Origin: Gemmatimonas aurantiaca
Lineage (GTDB): Bacteria > Gemmatimonadota > Gemmatimonadetes > Gemmatimonadales > Gemmatimonadaceae
Reading direction: 5' to 3'
DNA: 64,000 bases
Assembly: GCF_037190085.1 (NCBI RefSeq)
Contig: NZ_JBBCJO010000012.1
Span: 372,001 to 436,000, forward strand
A program made the translations under genes and the position numbers. The notes under the pieces are model-generated. The model ran no database searches. It saw only the letters and a list, made by a program, of their open reading frames with translations, and was not told where the DNA came from. The stretch's first letter is position 1, and the number at the start of each line of letters is the position of its first letter. Below are positions 1-8,891 of the stretch, piece by piece.

Positions 1-737
1 TCGAGACGCGAAGGGCCCGAGCCGCCCACGCCAAGACCATCACCCGTCGCGCCCGAGGCGCGCACACCGTCGATCACGATGATCGGGTCGTTGGTGAGCG
101 TGAACGAGTTCTGGCCGCGGATACGCACGCGCGAACCGGAGCCCGTGGCACCCGTCTGCACCACCTGCACACCCGACGAACGGCCGGACAGCAGGGCGCC
201 CATGTTGCTCACGGGCAGTTCCGCGATCTTCTCGGCCACGTTCACCTGCGTGGTGGCGTTGGCCAGTTCCACCTTGCGCTGCTGACCGGTCACCGTGGTG
301 ACCACGGCGGCCAGCGAGAACGCCGCCTGCGTGAGCTTCACATCGGCCACGACCGGCGCGCCATCCGTGACGTTCACCTGCACCTTCGCCGCTTCATACC
401 CGATGCGGTTCACGTCGAGCGTGACCGCACCCGTATTGGGCACGCGAAGGGTATAGCGTCCGTTTTCCGCCGTTAGCGTGCCCACCTGCGTGCCGGCGAC
501 AAGGACTCGAGCCTGCGAGATGGGCTGACCGGTGCCGGCATCCGTGACCGTACCAGTCACGGTCCCTCCCGCACCCTGCTGCGCCACCGCCATCGGCGGC
601 GCGAGCAACCCGAAGCTCGCCGCCAGGGCGAGCAGTGATGTGGTCAACCGACGCCGCAGGACCTGCGGACGTGTGGCGACCGGTGGAGAGCAGCCTCTCT
701 CCCCACGGGTGAACGCAGCGGGTACGAACAATCGCAT
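1..737 (-). CDS. SusC/RagA-like TonB-dependent receptor, N-terminal part (runs off window edge)
   Basis: This is the first 245 codons of an outer-membrane TonB-dependent receptor; the barrel lies beyond base 1. ATG at 737 opens a protein with a long basic N-region, a hydrophobic stretch (TSLLALAASFGLLAPP) and a likely signal-peptidase site after AVAQ. A carboxypeptidase-regulatory-like beta-sandwich follows (VTGTVTDAGTGQPISQARV, then NGRYTLRVP), then a linker and a TonB plug with VNVAEKIAELPV, LLSGRSSGVQV, RIRGQNSF and DPIIVIDGV. The plug signature RGxxS...DPIxVIDGV is typical of SusC/RagA receptors that import glycans or peptides with a SusD lipoprotein; the partner would lie outside the window. 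The substrate cannot be inferred. The family call is secure; the specific role is unknown. Confidence 0.9.
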   Translation of the reverse strand, partial: MRLFVPAAFTRGERGCSPPVATRPQVLRRRLTTSLLALAASFGLLAPPMAVAQQGAGGTVTGTVTDAGTGQPISQARVLVAGTQVGTLTAENGRYTLRVPNTGAVTLDVNRIGYEAAKVQVNVTDGAPVVADVKLTQAAFSLAAVVTTVTGQQRKVELANATTQVNVAEKIAELPVSNMGALLSGRSSGVQVVQTGATGSGSRVRIRGQNSFTLTNDPIIVIDGVRASGATGDGLGVGGSGPSRL

Positions 738-1197
738 CTCGTGACTCCCCAGATCAGGATCACACGCCGACCACCCAGATGTGGTCGGTCGATGACATGA
801 CCACAGGTCCCGCAGCGGTTGTGCGCGGGGCGGTGGTGATGTCATTGCCAGCAGGAGACGGGTGTCTCCGGTCAGCTCAGTGGAGAACAGGGGCGCGAAG
901 GGCGCGCACGCCTGTGGGTGGGAAGGCGCCGGGGAAAGCGCCGGTTGGTGGAGGGGACAGCAGTGAAGCGGGAGGGGACGACAGGAGGGTGGAACTAGGA
1001 CAACGCAGTGTGGAACAACGAAGGGCCGATCCGCGTCACGCAGGTCGACCCTTCGCGCGTACAGGGTGCCGCGCATCCAGGAACCTCACTGCTGACAAAA
1101 TCAGGCCGCGGCAGAGGGTATGAGAAACGGGCACAACTGTCAATAGCGTATCGCCATCCGAATAGGCGAGTTACGCAACTTCGTCTCACCCGGAATG
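738..1197. other. 460-bp spacer upstream of the receptor gene
   Basis: No credible reading frame or RNA gene is visible here. It lies upstream of the receptor gene (minus strand) and downstream of the cytochrome gene start-to-stop unit. The only supported signal is a minus-strand promoter candidate at 1115-1143. The short open frames present lack codon bias and homology-like features. Confidence 0.5.
1115..1143 (-). promoter_or_regulatory. candidate sigma-70-type promoter for the receptor gene
   Basis: Read on the minus strand, a perfect TTGACA (1143-1138) is followed after exactly 17 bp by TACCCT (1120-1115). The -35 match is ideal and the -10 match is poor. It would give a 5' leader of about 370 nt to the receptor ATG at 737, which is long. 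Start-site mapping would decide. Confidence 0.3.
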
Positions 1198-1656
1198 TCA
1201 GGGCGCGGCCGCCGGGAGCTTCAGCGTGATTGCCGCCAGAGCCGCCGAATCGGTGCTGAGACGTGCTGGACCGGAGGGCAAGCCGTTCAACTTGAGGATG
1301 TAGGACACCACGGCCCCGTATTCCTCACGCGGCAATGTGCCCGGATCGCCGTCGGGCATCGTGGTGCGGATCTGCTCGAACAGATCGAACAACGGACGCC
1401 CACCCCACTTCCCCTTGAAGTCGCCGTTCGTGAATTCCTCGAGCTCATGGCACTCGGCGCACGTCTTCTTGTAGACCGCCGTCCCTTCCTCCGCCTGTGC
1501 ATCGGAATACACGCCGCTGTCCTGCACCACGACTCGATGATTCAGGGCGGCCAGTCGCGGTCCGGGCTGCTGGGCCGTCATCTGACTGCCCGCGGCGACG
1601 CTCGCCGCGACCACGGCCAGGAGGAAAACACTCGGGATATGAGGGTGCTTGTGCAT
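1198..1656 (-). CDS. secreted mono-haem class I cytochrome c
   Basis: A 152-residue exported protein: MHKHPHIP followed by a hydrophobic segment (VFLLAVVAASVAAGS) is a Sec signal. One CxxCH haem-binding site (CAECH, about residue 66) sits in the context YKKTCAECHELEEF. A downstream Met in TTMPDGDPG is the likely sixth ligand, and YGAVVSYILKLNGLP is the usual C-terminal helix of class I cytochromes c. It probably carries electrons in the periplasm; this short type often accompanies periplasmic dehydrogenases. The neighbouring flavin oxidase gene is divergent, so partnership is only a possibility. Confidence 0.9.
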   Translation of the reverse strand: MHKHPHIPSVFLLAVVAASVAAGSQMTAQQPGPRLAALNHRVVVQDSGVYSDAQAEEGTAVYKKTCAECHELEEFTNGDFKGKWGGRPLFDLFEQIRTTMPDGDPGTLPREEYGAVVSYILKLNGLPSGPARLSTDSAALAAITLKLPAAAP

Positions 1657-1802
1657 GGCGTTTCAACGTGCTGAGGGGCGATTTCGCTGGTGGAGAGGCG
1701 CTATGCAGGAGGTGATACGGCGGATTCCGTCCGAGCTTCGTCGGAACTCCGTCCGCATGCGCCGCGGAAGCTGACGCCCCAGTACCCCGAAGTCCACCGG
1801 AA

Positions 1803-1840
1803 GATTGCGGAGCGCCGGCGCAATGATTGCGGAGGCCGGC
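1803..1840. repeat. two-copy direct repeat with 22-bp period
   Basis: gattgcggagcgccggc at 1803-1819 recurs as gattgcggaggccggc from 1825, in the 261-bp spacer between the divergent cytochrome and flavin-oxidase genes. The period is twice 11 bp, like the other spacer arrays in this window. No other feature is visible in this spacer. Confidence 0.5.
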
Positions 1841-1917
1841 AGCCCGGAACATCTTGACGGGCCTGTAGTTGGCCCTTCGTTGTCTGTCCTGGTTTCCTCC
1901 CGCAGGAATGCCCGCGG

Positions 1918-3408
1918 GTGTCATCCAGCGCCTCCCCGCCCCCCGCCACTATCTGGAACGTGACCGACTCCTCCACCGACCCCGATTCCACGTCCGATCT
2001 GATCGACGCCGCATTGGCGCGGCGCGACTTCCTCCGCGTTGCGGGCAGTGCCGGCCTGCTGCTCGCCGGGGGCTGCACCAATCCCATGGCGTTCGCTTCC
2101 GCGCCGGCCCGGGGGGTCGAGCGAGGACGGGGCTCCGCGGGATCGAGTAGCCATGTCGTGGTGATCGGCGCCGGAGCCTGGGGTGGCTGGACCGCTTACC
2201 ATCTCCGCGAGCGCGGGGTCAAAGTCACCCTCATCGACGCCTACGGCGCGGGCAACTCGCGATCCACCAGCGGCGACGAGACGCGCGGCATCCGCTCGTC
2301 GTATGGCGACCGGGCGGTCGGTGAACTCTGGACACCCTGGGCCCGCACCGCCATCGCCCGTTGGCGTCTCTTCGAGGAGGAATGGGGTCCCGTCTTCCGG
2401 ACGAAGTTCTTCCACCAGACCGGCGACGTCATCATGCGTCCCACGCGGGAGCCTTTCATCACCCGCACGATCGAGCTGTGGCAGGCCAACAAGGTCCCGC
2501 ACGAAGTGCTTTCGGGTGACGAAGCCCGGAAACGCTGGCCGGTCATCAAGGCCGATGACATCACCGTGGCCATCACCGAACCCGATGCCGGCGTGGTCCG
2601 CTGCCGCGCCGCCACCCAGGCGGTGGCGGCCATCGGCCGGAAAATGGGTGTCGAGTTCGTGCTGGGTCGCGTGCGGCCCGGCGAGATCCGCAATGGCGTC
2701 ATGGACGGCGTGGTGCTCGAAGACGGCACGGTCATTCATGGCGACGCCTACGTCTTCGCCTGCGGCCCATGGCTGCGGAAGCTCTTCCCCTATCTCGACA
2801 ACCGCATGCGCGTCCCCATCGGGCACGCCCTCTATTTTGGCGTGCCCGTGGGCGACTCCCGCTTCACGTTTCCCAATCTCCCCAGCTACAACTTCCCCGG
2901 CGTGACCGGTTGGCCGATGCTGCCGGTGGACAGCCGGGGCTTCCGTGTGCGTGGTGCCATCGCCGCTCCTGCGCCGGCGGCCACCGCCACCGCCACCGCC
3001 ACCGCGGGCGCCAATGCGGCGGCGCCGGCCAATTCTCCGGCCGCCACCGCGCCAGCCACTCCGGCCGATCCCGCGCAGCAGGACCCCGATCTGAGTTCAC
3101 GCTGGACCAATCAGGAACGGGTGGACGGTGCCCGGCGTTTCCTCGCGGCACGTTTCCCCATCCTGGCCAACGCGCCGCTGCTCGAGACGCGGGCCTGCCA
3201 CTACGAATCGAGCATCAATCAGAACTTCATCATCGACAACGTGCCCGGCGCCGGCAATGCCTGGATCGCCGGTGTCGGACAGGCCGAGGGTTTCAAGTTC
3301 GGCCCCGTGGTCGGCGACTATGTCTCACAGCGGGTACTCGGCATCGCCGGCGATCCGGAACTCGTGAAGGCGTTCAAACTGCCCACGCAGGAATACGCGC
3401 CGAGCTGA
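1918..3408 (+). CDS. exported FAD-dependent amine oxidase of the monomeric sarcosine oxidase (DAO) type
   Basis: Predicted to oxidise a secondary or N-methyl amine, or a D-amino acid, with FAD. The N-terminus carries a twin-arginine-like signal (ARRDFLRVAGSAG) leading into a lipobox-like LAGGC, so the folded flavoprotein is probably exported and perhaps lipidated. The dinucleotide-binding motif GAGAWGG follows VVVI at about residue 82. Near the C-terminus, ACHYESSINQNFIID matches the region of monomeric sarcosine oxidase whose Cys binds FAD covalently; here that is Cys427. VGQAEGFKFGPVVG is the conserved final flavin loop. An Ala/Thr/Pro-rich stretch of about 45 residues (2968-3095) interrupts the substrate domain and is unusual. 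The GTG start at 1918 has AGGAA nine bases upstream; a GTG at 1960 is an alternative. Substrate unknown. Confidence 0.85.
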   Translation: MSSSASPPPATIWNVTDSSTDPDSTSDLIDAALARRDFLRVAGSAGLLLAGGCTNPMAFASAPARGVERGRGSAGSSSHVVVIGAGAWGGWTAYHLRERGVKVTLIDAYGAGNSRSTSGDETRGIRSSYGDRAVGELWTPWARTAIARWRLFEEEWGPVFRTKFFHQTGDVIMRPTREPFITRTIELWQANKVPHEVLSGDEARKRWPVIKADDITVAITEPDAGVVRCRAATQAVAAIGRKMGVEFVLGRVRPGEIRNGVMDGVVLEDGTVIHGDAYVFACGPWLRKLFPYLDNRMRVPIGHALYFGVPVGDSRFTFPNLPSYNFPGVTGWPMLPVDSRGFRVRGAIAAPAPAATATATATAGANAAAPANSPAATAPATPADPAQQDPDLSSRWTNQERVDGARRFLAARFPILANAPLLETRACHYESSINQNFIIDNVPGAGNAWIAGVGQAEGFKFGPVVGDYVSQRVLGIAGDPELVKAFKLPTQEYAPS

Positions 3409-3438
3409 GCGCCTGCGTCGGAAGCCCGGCCAGAAACC

Positions 3439-3486
3439 CCGGAAAGCACAGAGAGGGCACGGAAACGTGCCCTCTCTGCTTTCCGG
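3439..3486. terminator. strong bidirectional stem-loop terminator
   Basis: Arms 3439-3446 and 3449-3461 pair with 3466-3478 and 3479-3486, giving a 21-bp stem with a 2-nt bulge and a GAAA tetraloop. It lies between the convergent flavin-oxidase and tricorn genes and can serve both strands. The downstream T-tract is weak. Confidence 0.8.
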
Positions 3487-3507
3487 CTGTTTCAACGAGC
3501 CCGCCTC

Positions 3508-3537
3508 AGCGACCTCGTGTCGAGCGACCTCGTGTCA
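3508..3537. repeat. 15-bp tandem duplication at the tricorn stop codon
   Basis: agcgacctcgtgtc(g/a) occurs twice head to tail (3508-3522, 3523-3537); the second copy contains the stop codon region of the minus-strand peptidase gene. Confidence 0.6.
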
Positions 3538-6500
3538 GCGGTCCCGCCGTCCCCACGTCGGCGGCGTGGGCTCCTGCTTCGCCCGGCCGTCTTTGTACGT
3601 GCCGAGCAGACGCATGCCTTCCTGCACGGCCCGTTCGAGTTGCGGGTCGCGTCCACCGATCACCTCACGCGGGAAGTTCTCCACGTCGATGTCCGGCGCG
3701 ACACCTTCGTTCTCCACGGCGAACCGGTCGTCGCGGGAGAAGAATCCGAAACGCGGCGCGATCATCGACCCGCCATCCACGAACGGCGGCGTGTCGGTGG
3801 TGGCCACCAGACCGCCCCAGGTGCGCGTGCCTACGAGCGGACCGAGCTTGCGACGTTTGAACATGAACGGCATGAGATCGCCGCCTGAGCCGGCCATCTC
3901 GTTGATGATCATGACCTTCGGTCCCCAGATGCCGTTGGCGGGACTCGTATACGGATAGCGGTCACCGACGGGATTGTTGAAATACCCGTCGTAGTCACGG
4001 CCGAGCAGATCGACGATGTAGTCCGCGGCGGAACCGCCGCCATTGAACCGTTCGTCGACCACCACGCCCACCCGATCCTGCTGTGCGAAGTAATAGCGAT
4101 TGAAACTGGTGTACCCCGGCTGCCCGGTGTTCGGGAGATACACGTACGCGAGTTTCCCGCCCGACAGTGAATCGACGAGGCGACGGTTGTGCTCCACCCA
4201 CGCCCGCGTGCGAAGCCCCTGCTCGTTGGCCACCGGCACCACGGTGATCTGCCGCGCGCCCTGCATGTCGGGACGCGAGTTGATCGTGAGCACCGTTTGG
4301 CGATTGGCGGTGCCGTCGAGCAGACGGTAGATGTTGTCGGGAGCCCGCAATTCCTGACCGTTGATGGCCAGGATGTAGTCGCCACGGCCCACGGCCACAC
4401 CCGGCATCACGAGCGGCGCACGCAGCTCCGGATTCCAGCTCTCCGCATCGTAGATGCGCGCCAGTCGATAGCGTCCGTTCTCGATGGTGAAGTCGGCGCC
4501 GAGCAGGCCACCGTTGGCATTGGGCACCTCGGGCATGTCGCCGCCACGCACGTACGAATGCCCGATCGCGATCTCGGCGCCCATGTTGTCGAGCAGGTAG
4601 TTGAGATCGGCGCGATGATTCACATGCGCCAGCAGCGGCTCGTACATCTTCTTCATGGCCGGCCAGTCGCTGCCCTGCATGTTCTTCACGTAGAGATTGT
4701 TGCGCTGGTTGCGCCATCCCTCGTTGAAGATCTGCCGGAACTCGGCGCGCGGATCGATGTACGCGCGCAACGTGACATTCACGCGGCCCGTGCCGGCCTG
4801 CGGCACGGCGCGATCGGCATCCACGAGATACAGCGCCCCATTGGCACCCGCGGTGCGATAAAGCAGCTTGCGACCGTCGCCGCTGACGGTGTACTGCGCC
4901 ACACCCTGCGCGAACGGAACCGCACGCCGCGTGTTCAGCTGGTAGCGGTGCAGCGTGTTGGCCGCGCCCTGTCCATCACCCGACGTGCCCGTGGTCGGCA
5001 TGGGCTCGAGGAAGAACACGGTGCCCGCTGGTCCGGCCCGCAACACGTCGTAGTCACGCTCCGTGATGCCCTGCACCGCGAGAATCCGCTGCGCGATGCC
5101 GTCGTAGTCGATGCGTACCGCACGCACCGGCGCGGCGGGAGCACGCGTGGAATCCGTGCGCGCCGGAGCCCGCGTGCTGTCGCGCCCGCTGTCGCGCCCA
5201 CCATCGCGACCCGCTTCGTCATCGCTCTCGGGAAGCAGCGGCGAGGGTTCGGTCTTGCTCAACACGGCCAGATAGAGGGCCCGTGTCTCCGGCCGATCGT
5301 ACTTGGACATGTCGAGCAGCGACGAGTTGAGCGCAAAATTCGTCGATGCCAGGAACCAGAGATACTTGCCGCTCGCATCCCACACCGGATTGGTGGCATC
5401 GGCCATGCCGTCGGTGAGTTGCTTCGCGGTCCCACTCTCCACGTCGTACACGAAGATCGCCCGCAGCAGCGACTTGAGACGCTTGGGATACGCCACATAC
5501 CGCGAGTCGGGGCTCCACACCGGCACGATGGAGCGATCCATCATGAAGTACGGATCGGTGTCCGCCACCTTCGCCTTGCCACTCGCCACGTCCACCAGCC
5601 AGATGCGGAAGTGCGTGTCCTGGAAGGCGATGGTCTTGCCATCAGGCGACCAGGCCGGCGAATACGGACGGCTCGGTTCGGGCAAGGCGATCTCCCGCAC
5701 CGCACCCACTCCCTCCTGCGGCGCGATCACCAACTGATACTCGCCTGACCGATCACTGAAATACGCGATCGACTTGCCGTCGGGTGACCACACCGGCGCG
5801 ATCTCGGCCGACGCGCTGCTGTTGGTCAGATTGCGCACGTCGCCCTTCTCGGCGGGGATCGTGAAGATCTCCCCACGGGCTTCGACCGCGGCGCGTTTGC
5901 CGGTGGCCGACAACGCCAGCCCCGTGGCACGCGCCGTCACGTCCTTCCACTGCGGCATCATCCACGGGAAGTCACCGGCGGCCGTGATGTTCACGATGTG
6001 ATGCGCGCCCGTCCTCGCGTCGAGCTCGTGCACATAACCCGCCTGCTCGAACACCACGGTATTGCCGGCGGCATCGAGCGTCTTGACGTCGAAGTCCCTG
6101 AACGTCGTCACCTGCTTGAGCGCACGCGACTTCGTATCGTATGCCCAGACGTTCGACACGCCGTCACGGTCGGAGAGGAAATACACCGCATCCCCCACCC
6201 ACACCGGATCCATCTCCTTGCTGCCGGTGAAGGGCGTGGTGTCCAGAGCGAAGGTGTTCAGATCGAGAATCCAGATGGGCTTGTTCTGACCGCCGCGGTA
6301 ATTGCGGCGTTCCTCGTCCCACGAGGAGGGCATGCGATAGGCCACCCGCTTGGCATCGGAAGAGATCTTGCCCTGATAGGCGCGCGGCATCGGCATCGCG
6401 GTTTCCACGCCGCCCTCCACCGGCACACTCCAGAATCGCGGCGCACCGCTCGGAGCCCAGGTGGCGCGTGGTGATGCGAACACCACCGACTTGCCGTCGG

Positions 6501-6912
6501 GAGTCCACCCCTGCACCACGTCCGCCGACGGATGCCATGTCAGACGTTTCGGCTGTCCCCCTTCCACCGGCACCACGTACACATCGGTGTTGCCGGCGTA
6601 CTCGGCACTGAAGGCCACCAGCTTCCCATCGGGAGAGAGCTTGGGATTCTGTGTGATGCCCTGGAACGAGGTGAGCCGACGCGCTGCTCCACCGGTTCGC
6701 TCCACCACCCAGATGTTGTTGGCGTATGCGAACACAATCGACTGTGCACTCACGCTGGGGGAGCGCAGCATGCGGGTGCCCGATTGCGCCTGCATCGCCG
6801 ATGGCGACACCGACAGGACGGCCAGCAACATGGTCGCTGCGGCCCGCGGAATCGATGATGTGGTCAATACCCTCATGGAGCGTCCGGTAGCGGAGAAAGG
6901 AGGTCGGGCCAT
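3535..6912 (-). CDS. tricorn-protease-like S41 peptidase with PD40 beta-propeller repeats
   Basis: A 1125-residue exported peptidase of the tricorn/S41 class that degrades oligopeptides. A signal peptide is clear if translation starts at the internal ATG (6876, MRVLTTSS...); from 6912 the N-region is 12 residues longer and neither start has a good ribosome-binding site. Residues of about 55-560 form WD40/PD40 propeller blades (KLSPDGKLVAF, WSPDGKSIAY, WSPDSRYVAY and others), followed by an Arg/Asp/Ser linker (RDGGRDSGRDST). The core module contains AIGHSYVRGGD, a PDZ-like domain (PGVAVGRGDYILAINGQEL) and the S41 active site EMAGSGGDLMPF with nucleophile Ser1009. It probably works in the periplasm in peptide turnover. 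It is followed downstream by a strong terminator. Family call secure; the fine start is not. Confidence 0.92.
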   Translation of the reverse strand: MARPPFSATGRSMRVLTTSSIPRAAATMLLAVLSVSPSAMQAQSGTRMLRSPSVSAQSIVFAYANNIWVVERTGGAARRLTSFQGITQNPKLSPDGKLVAFSAEYAGNTDVYVVPVEGGQPKRLTWHPSADVVQGWTPDGKSVVFASPRATWAPSGAPRFWSVPVEGGVETAMPMPRAYQGKISSDAKRVAYRMPSSWDEERRNYRGGQNKPIWILDLNTFALDTTPFTGSKEMDPVWVGDAVYFLSDRDGVSNVWAYDTKSRALKQVTTFRDFDVKTLDAAGNTVVFEQAGYVHELDARTGAHHIVNITAAGDFPWMMPQWKDVTARATGLALSATGKRAAVEARGEIFTIPAEKGDVRNLTNSSASAEIAPVWSPDGKSIAYFSDRSGEYQLVIAPQEGVGAVREIALPEPSRPYSPAWSPDGKTIAFQDTHFRIWLVDVASGKAKVADTDPYFMMDRSIVPVWSPDSRYVAYPKRLKSLLRAIFVYDVESGTAKQLTDGMADATNPVWDASGKYLWFLASTNFALNSSLLDMSKYDRPETRALYLAVLSKTEPSPLLPESDDEAGRDGGRDSGRDSTRAPARTDSTRAPAAPVRAVRIDYDGIAQRILAVQGITERDYDVLRAGPAGTVFFLEPMPTTGTSGDGQGAANTLHRYQLNTRRAVPFAQGVAQYTVSGDGRKLLYRTAGANGALYLVDADRAVPQAGTGRVNVTLRAYIDPRAEFRQIFNEGWRNQRNNLYVKNMQGSDWPAMKKMYEPLLAHVNHRADLNYLLDNMGAEIAIGHSYVRGGDMPEVPNANGGLLGADFTIENGRYRLARIYDAESWNPELRAPLVMPGVAVGRGDYILAINGQELRAPDNIYRLLDGTANRQTVLTINSRPDMQGARQITVVPVANEQGLRTRAWVEHNRRLVDSLSGGKLAYVYLPNTGQPGYTSFNRYYFAQQDRVGVVVDERFNGGGSAADYIVDLLGRDYDGYFNNPVGDRYPYTSPANGIWGPKVMIINEMAGSGGDLMPFMFKRRKLGPLVGTRTWGGLVATTDTPPFVDGGSMIAPRFGFFSRDDRFAVENEGVAPDIDVENFPREVIGGRDPQLERAVQEGMRLLGTYKDGRAKQEPTPPTWGRRDR

Positions 6913-6982
6913 GGGACTCGGTCAGTTGAAGGAAGCGGAGAGCGTGGGGCACACGGATGAAGACGATGACAACCGATGCATA

Positions 6983-7037
6983 CGAACCAGGTGCGAACCA
7001 GGTGCGAAGCGAGTCCGAAGCGAGTCCGAAGCGGATG
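6983..7037. repeat. five tandem 11-bp units in the spacer upstream of the tricorn gene
   Basis: Units are cgaaccaggtg (twice), cgaagcgagtc (twice) and cgaagcggatg. The array fills the space between the phosphodiesterase stop (7042) and the tricorn start (6912), so it probably lies in the tricorn promoter or leader. The 11-bp period is close to one helical turn. Confidence 0.8.
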
Positions 7038-7041
7038 CCGC

Positions 7042-8874
7042 TCAGTACCGCCACGGCACGCCATCACGCGCCGCCCGGAGAGAAAGAGACAACAGATCCC
7101 GCGTGCCGTCGAGTTCCCACTGTCCCTGATGTTCGCGGAATCGATCCATCCACAGACGGAACACGTACGGCGCCCCCGGTTCGAGACCCGTGAGACGCAG
7201 TGAATCGGCCGGCAGTGCGTAGGTGCGACCATCCGTCGAGCGGGACCACGTCCCCAGCGGCACACTCTGTTCCGTCACGAGCAGATCGCGCCGGCCTGCC
7301 CCCAGCCGCCGCCACACCTGCATCCGCATCGCCACACGCGTATGTGTCGAATCGTCGCCCCACTGCCGTTCACGATCGGTGAGGGTGAGCAGCGCCAGGG
7401 GCAGCGTGTCGGCCATGGTCAGCACCCGGGTATCCCACCGGGATCGTGCAAAACGATCGGCCCGGAGCGCCGCGGAGGTGCCGATGAAAAGACCCGGTTT
7501 GCGGAAGACCGGCTCGCGCAGATCGTCGAAGCCACCGAATTGCGCGCGCACGGTCATCGCCAGATCGTCGGGCGTTTCCTGAAACGTGGACATCACCACA
7601 CCCACGGCGTTGCTGGCACTGAGCGCTCCATGCGTACCACCGAGGGGCCGCATGCGATTGGCCACCGACACCATGCCGAGCCCCACACGATAGTCGTCGC
7701 GCAGTGATACGAGGATGGGCGCGGGATTCTTCGTGGCCTCCCGATGTCCATGCACGATGCGGACGACCGCGGCCGGATAGGCAGTGCTGGCGGTGGCTCG
7801 CACCCATGCGGCGGCGTCGGCAAATCGATCGGCCCGCATCATGCCGGTATCGTGCATGCGTTGCATCACGGTATCGAGTTGCAGCGGATCGCCGGTGCGC
7901 GGCACGTATCGATAGAGATTCCGCCCCGCTTCCACCCGCCACTCGATCTCCGCGATCGCGTCTCCCGACTGCACGAGGAATCGATTCTCCGGCAGACGTC
8001 GTGTGACGATATCCACGCCCGTCGTGGCGACGAGCGCCGCCATCACCCGCTCTTCGGCGTCGGGATGACAGAACACCCCGAACCCCGTGGTCACGCCATC
8101 CACACTGAACGCCACGTCCGCGGGCGAGGCCAGCGTGCGCGCGATGCGGAATCCATGGTCCCGCAGGGATTCGGCCACCGGCAGGAAGGACGCCTGCGAA
8201 GCCCGGTTGTGTCCGTGATCGGAGAGCATCACGATCTCCAGCGCGCGGCCCGTGCGCTCCCGATACCGCTCCTGCAAGCTGACGAGTGCCCGGTCGAGAT
8301 AGGTCAGGTACTGCGCCACGTCACCGCGCGTATGCTGCAGGGCATCGGGGCCCACGTTGTAGATGTACACCGTCGGGCGCCCGCGCGTGTGCAGCACGGC
8401 CTCCACGTCGGTATCGATCTCCCGCCGCGCCGTCGACCACGACATGAGATACGCCCCGAGGTGGTGGAACTTGGCGTCGAAGGCGAGATCCATGCGCTCT
8501 TCGTACTCGATGGGACGAATGGCGTCGAACGCATCCCCGAGGACCGCATTGTGACGCGTACTGTAGAAGACGCGTTGATATCCCGCGGGCGGCTGTACAC
8601 CGAAGATGGCGTGCCAGGCGATGTCGCTGATCGACGGAAAGGTGGAGATCAGACGTCCCGGGGGACGAAACGCAGCAAACTGTCCCAGTGTACGGGCGGC
8701 CTGCACGTCCCGATAGTCGAGTCCATCGAGCGCCAGCACCACACGTCGTGGCAGTTCGTCGGGTTCCGGCACCACCGTGGGTGGACGGGATTGTATACAG
8801 GCGGACGCCGCCAATACCGATCCCGCCAGCGACATACGGACGATGAGCTTGCCCCAATCAGGAATCACCGGCAT
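7042..8874 (-). CDS. alkaline-phosphatase-superfamily lipoprotein (type I phosphodiesterase/nucleotide pyrophosphatase-like)
   Basis: A 610-residue predicted lipoprotein with LAASAC lipobox after a hydrophobic stretch. The superfamily metal and nucleophile motifs are visible in order: LALDGLDY (first metal Asp), STFPSISDIAWHAI (a Thr or Ser near the nucleophile position), YNVGPDALQHTRG (Asp/His ligands) and MLSDHGHN (Asp-His pair). This points to hydrolysis of phosphate mono- or diesters, or an alkaline-phosphatase-fold phosphotransferase, on the periplasmic face. The C-terminal 130 residues (after MADTLPLALLTL) form a separate beta-rich module. ATG at 8874 leaves only 17 bp to the divergent gene at 8892; an internal ATG at 8835 gives a shorter signal peptide. 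Substrate unknown. Confidence 0.75.
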   Translation of the reverse strand: MPVIPDWGKLIVRMSLAGSVLAASACIQSRPPTVVPEPDELPRRVVLALDGLDYRDVQAARTLGQFAAFRPPGRLISTFPSISDIAWHAIFGVQPPAGYQRVFYSTRHNAVLGDAFDAIRPIEYEERMDLAFDAKFHHLGAYLMSWSTARREIDTDVEAVLHTRGRPTVYIYNVGPDALQHTRGDVAQYLTYLDRALVSLQERYRERTGRALEIVMLSDHGHNRASQASFLPVAESLRDHGFRIARTLASPADVAFSVDGVTTGFGVFCHPDAEERVMAALVATTGVDIVTRRLPENRFLVQSGDAIAEIEWRVEAGRNLYRYVPRTGDPLQLDTVMQRMHDTGMMRADRFADAAAWVRATASTAYPAAVVRIVHGHREATKNPAPILVSLRDDYRVGLGMVSVANRMRPLGGTHGALSASNAVGVVMSTFQETPDDLAMTVRAQFGGFDDLREPVFRKPGLFIGTSAALRADRFARSRWDTRVLTMADTLPLALLTLTDRERQWGDDSTHTRVAMRMQVWRRLGAGRRDLLVTEQSVPLGTWSRSTDGRTYALPADSLRLTGLEPGAPYVFRLWMDRFREHQGQWELDGTRDLLSLSLRAARDGVPWRY

Positions 8875-8891
8875 GATTCAAACATCGTAGT

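Noticed and set aside
3535..6912. Tricorn-like protein as a TolB or a dipeptidyl-peptidase
   Set aside because: The PD40 blades alone resemble TolB, but the PDZ and S41 active-site segments show a tricorn-type peptidase.
8875..8891. A 17-bp shared promoter between divergent genes
   Set aside because: Too short to hold two promoters. Internal start codons at 8835 and 8925 would widen the spacer to about 89 bp, so no site was called.
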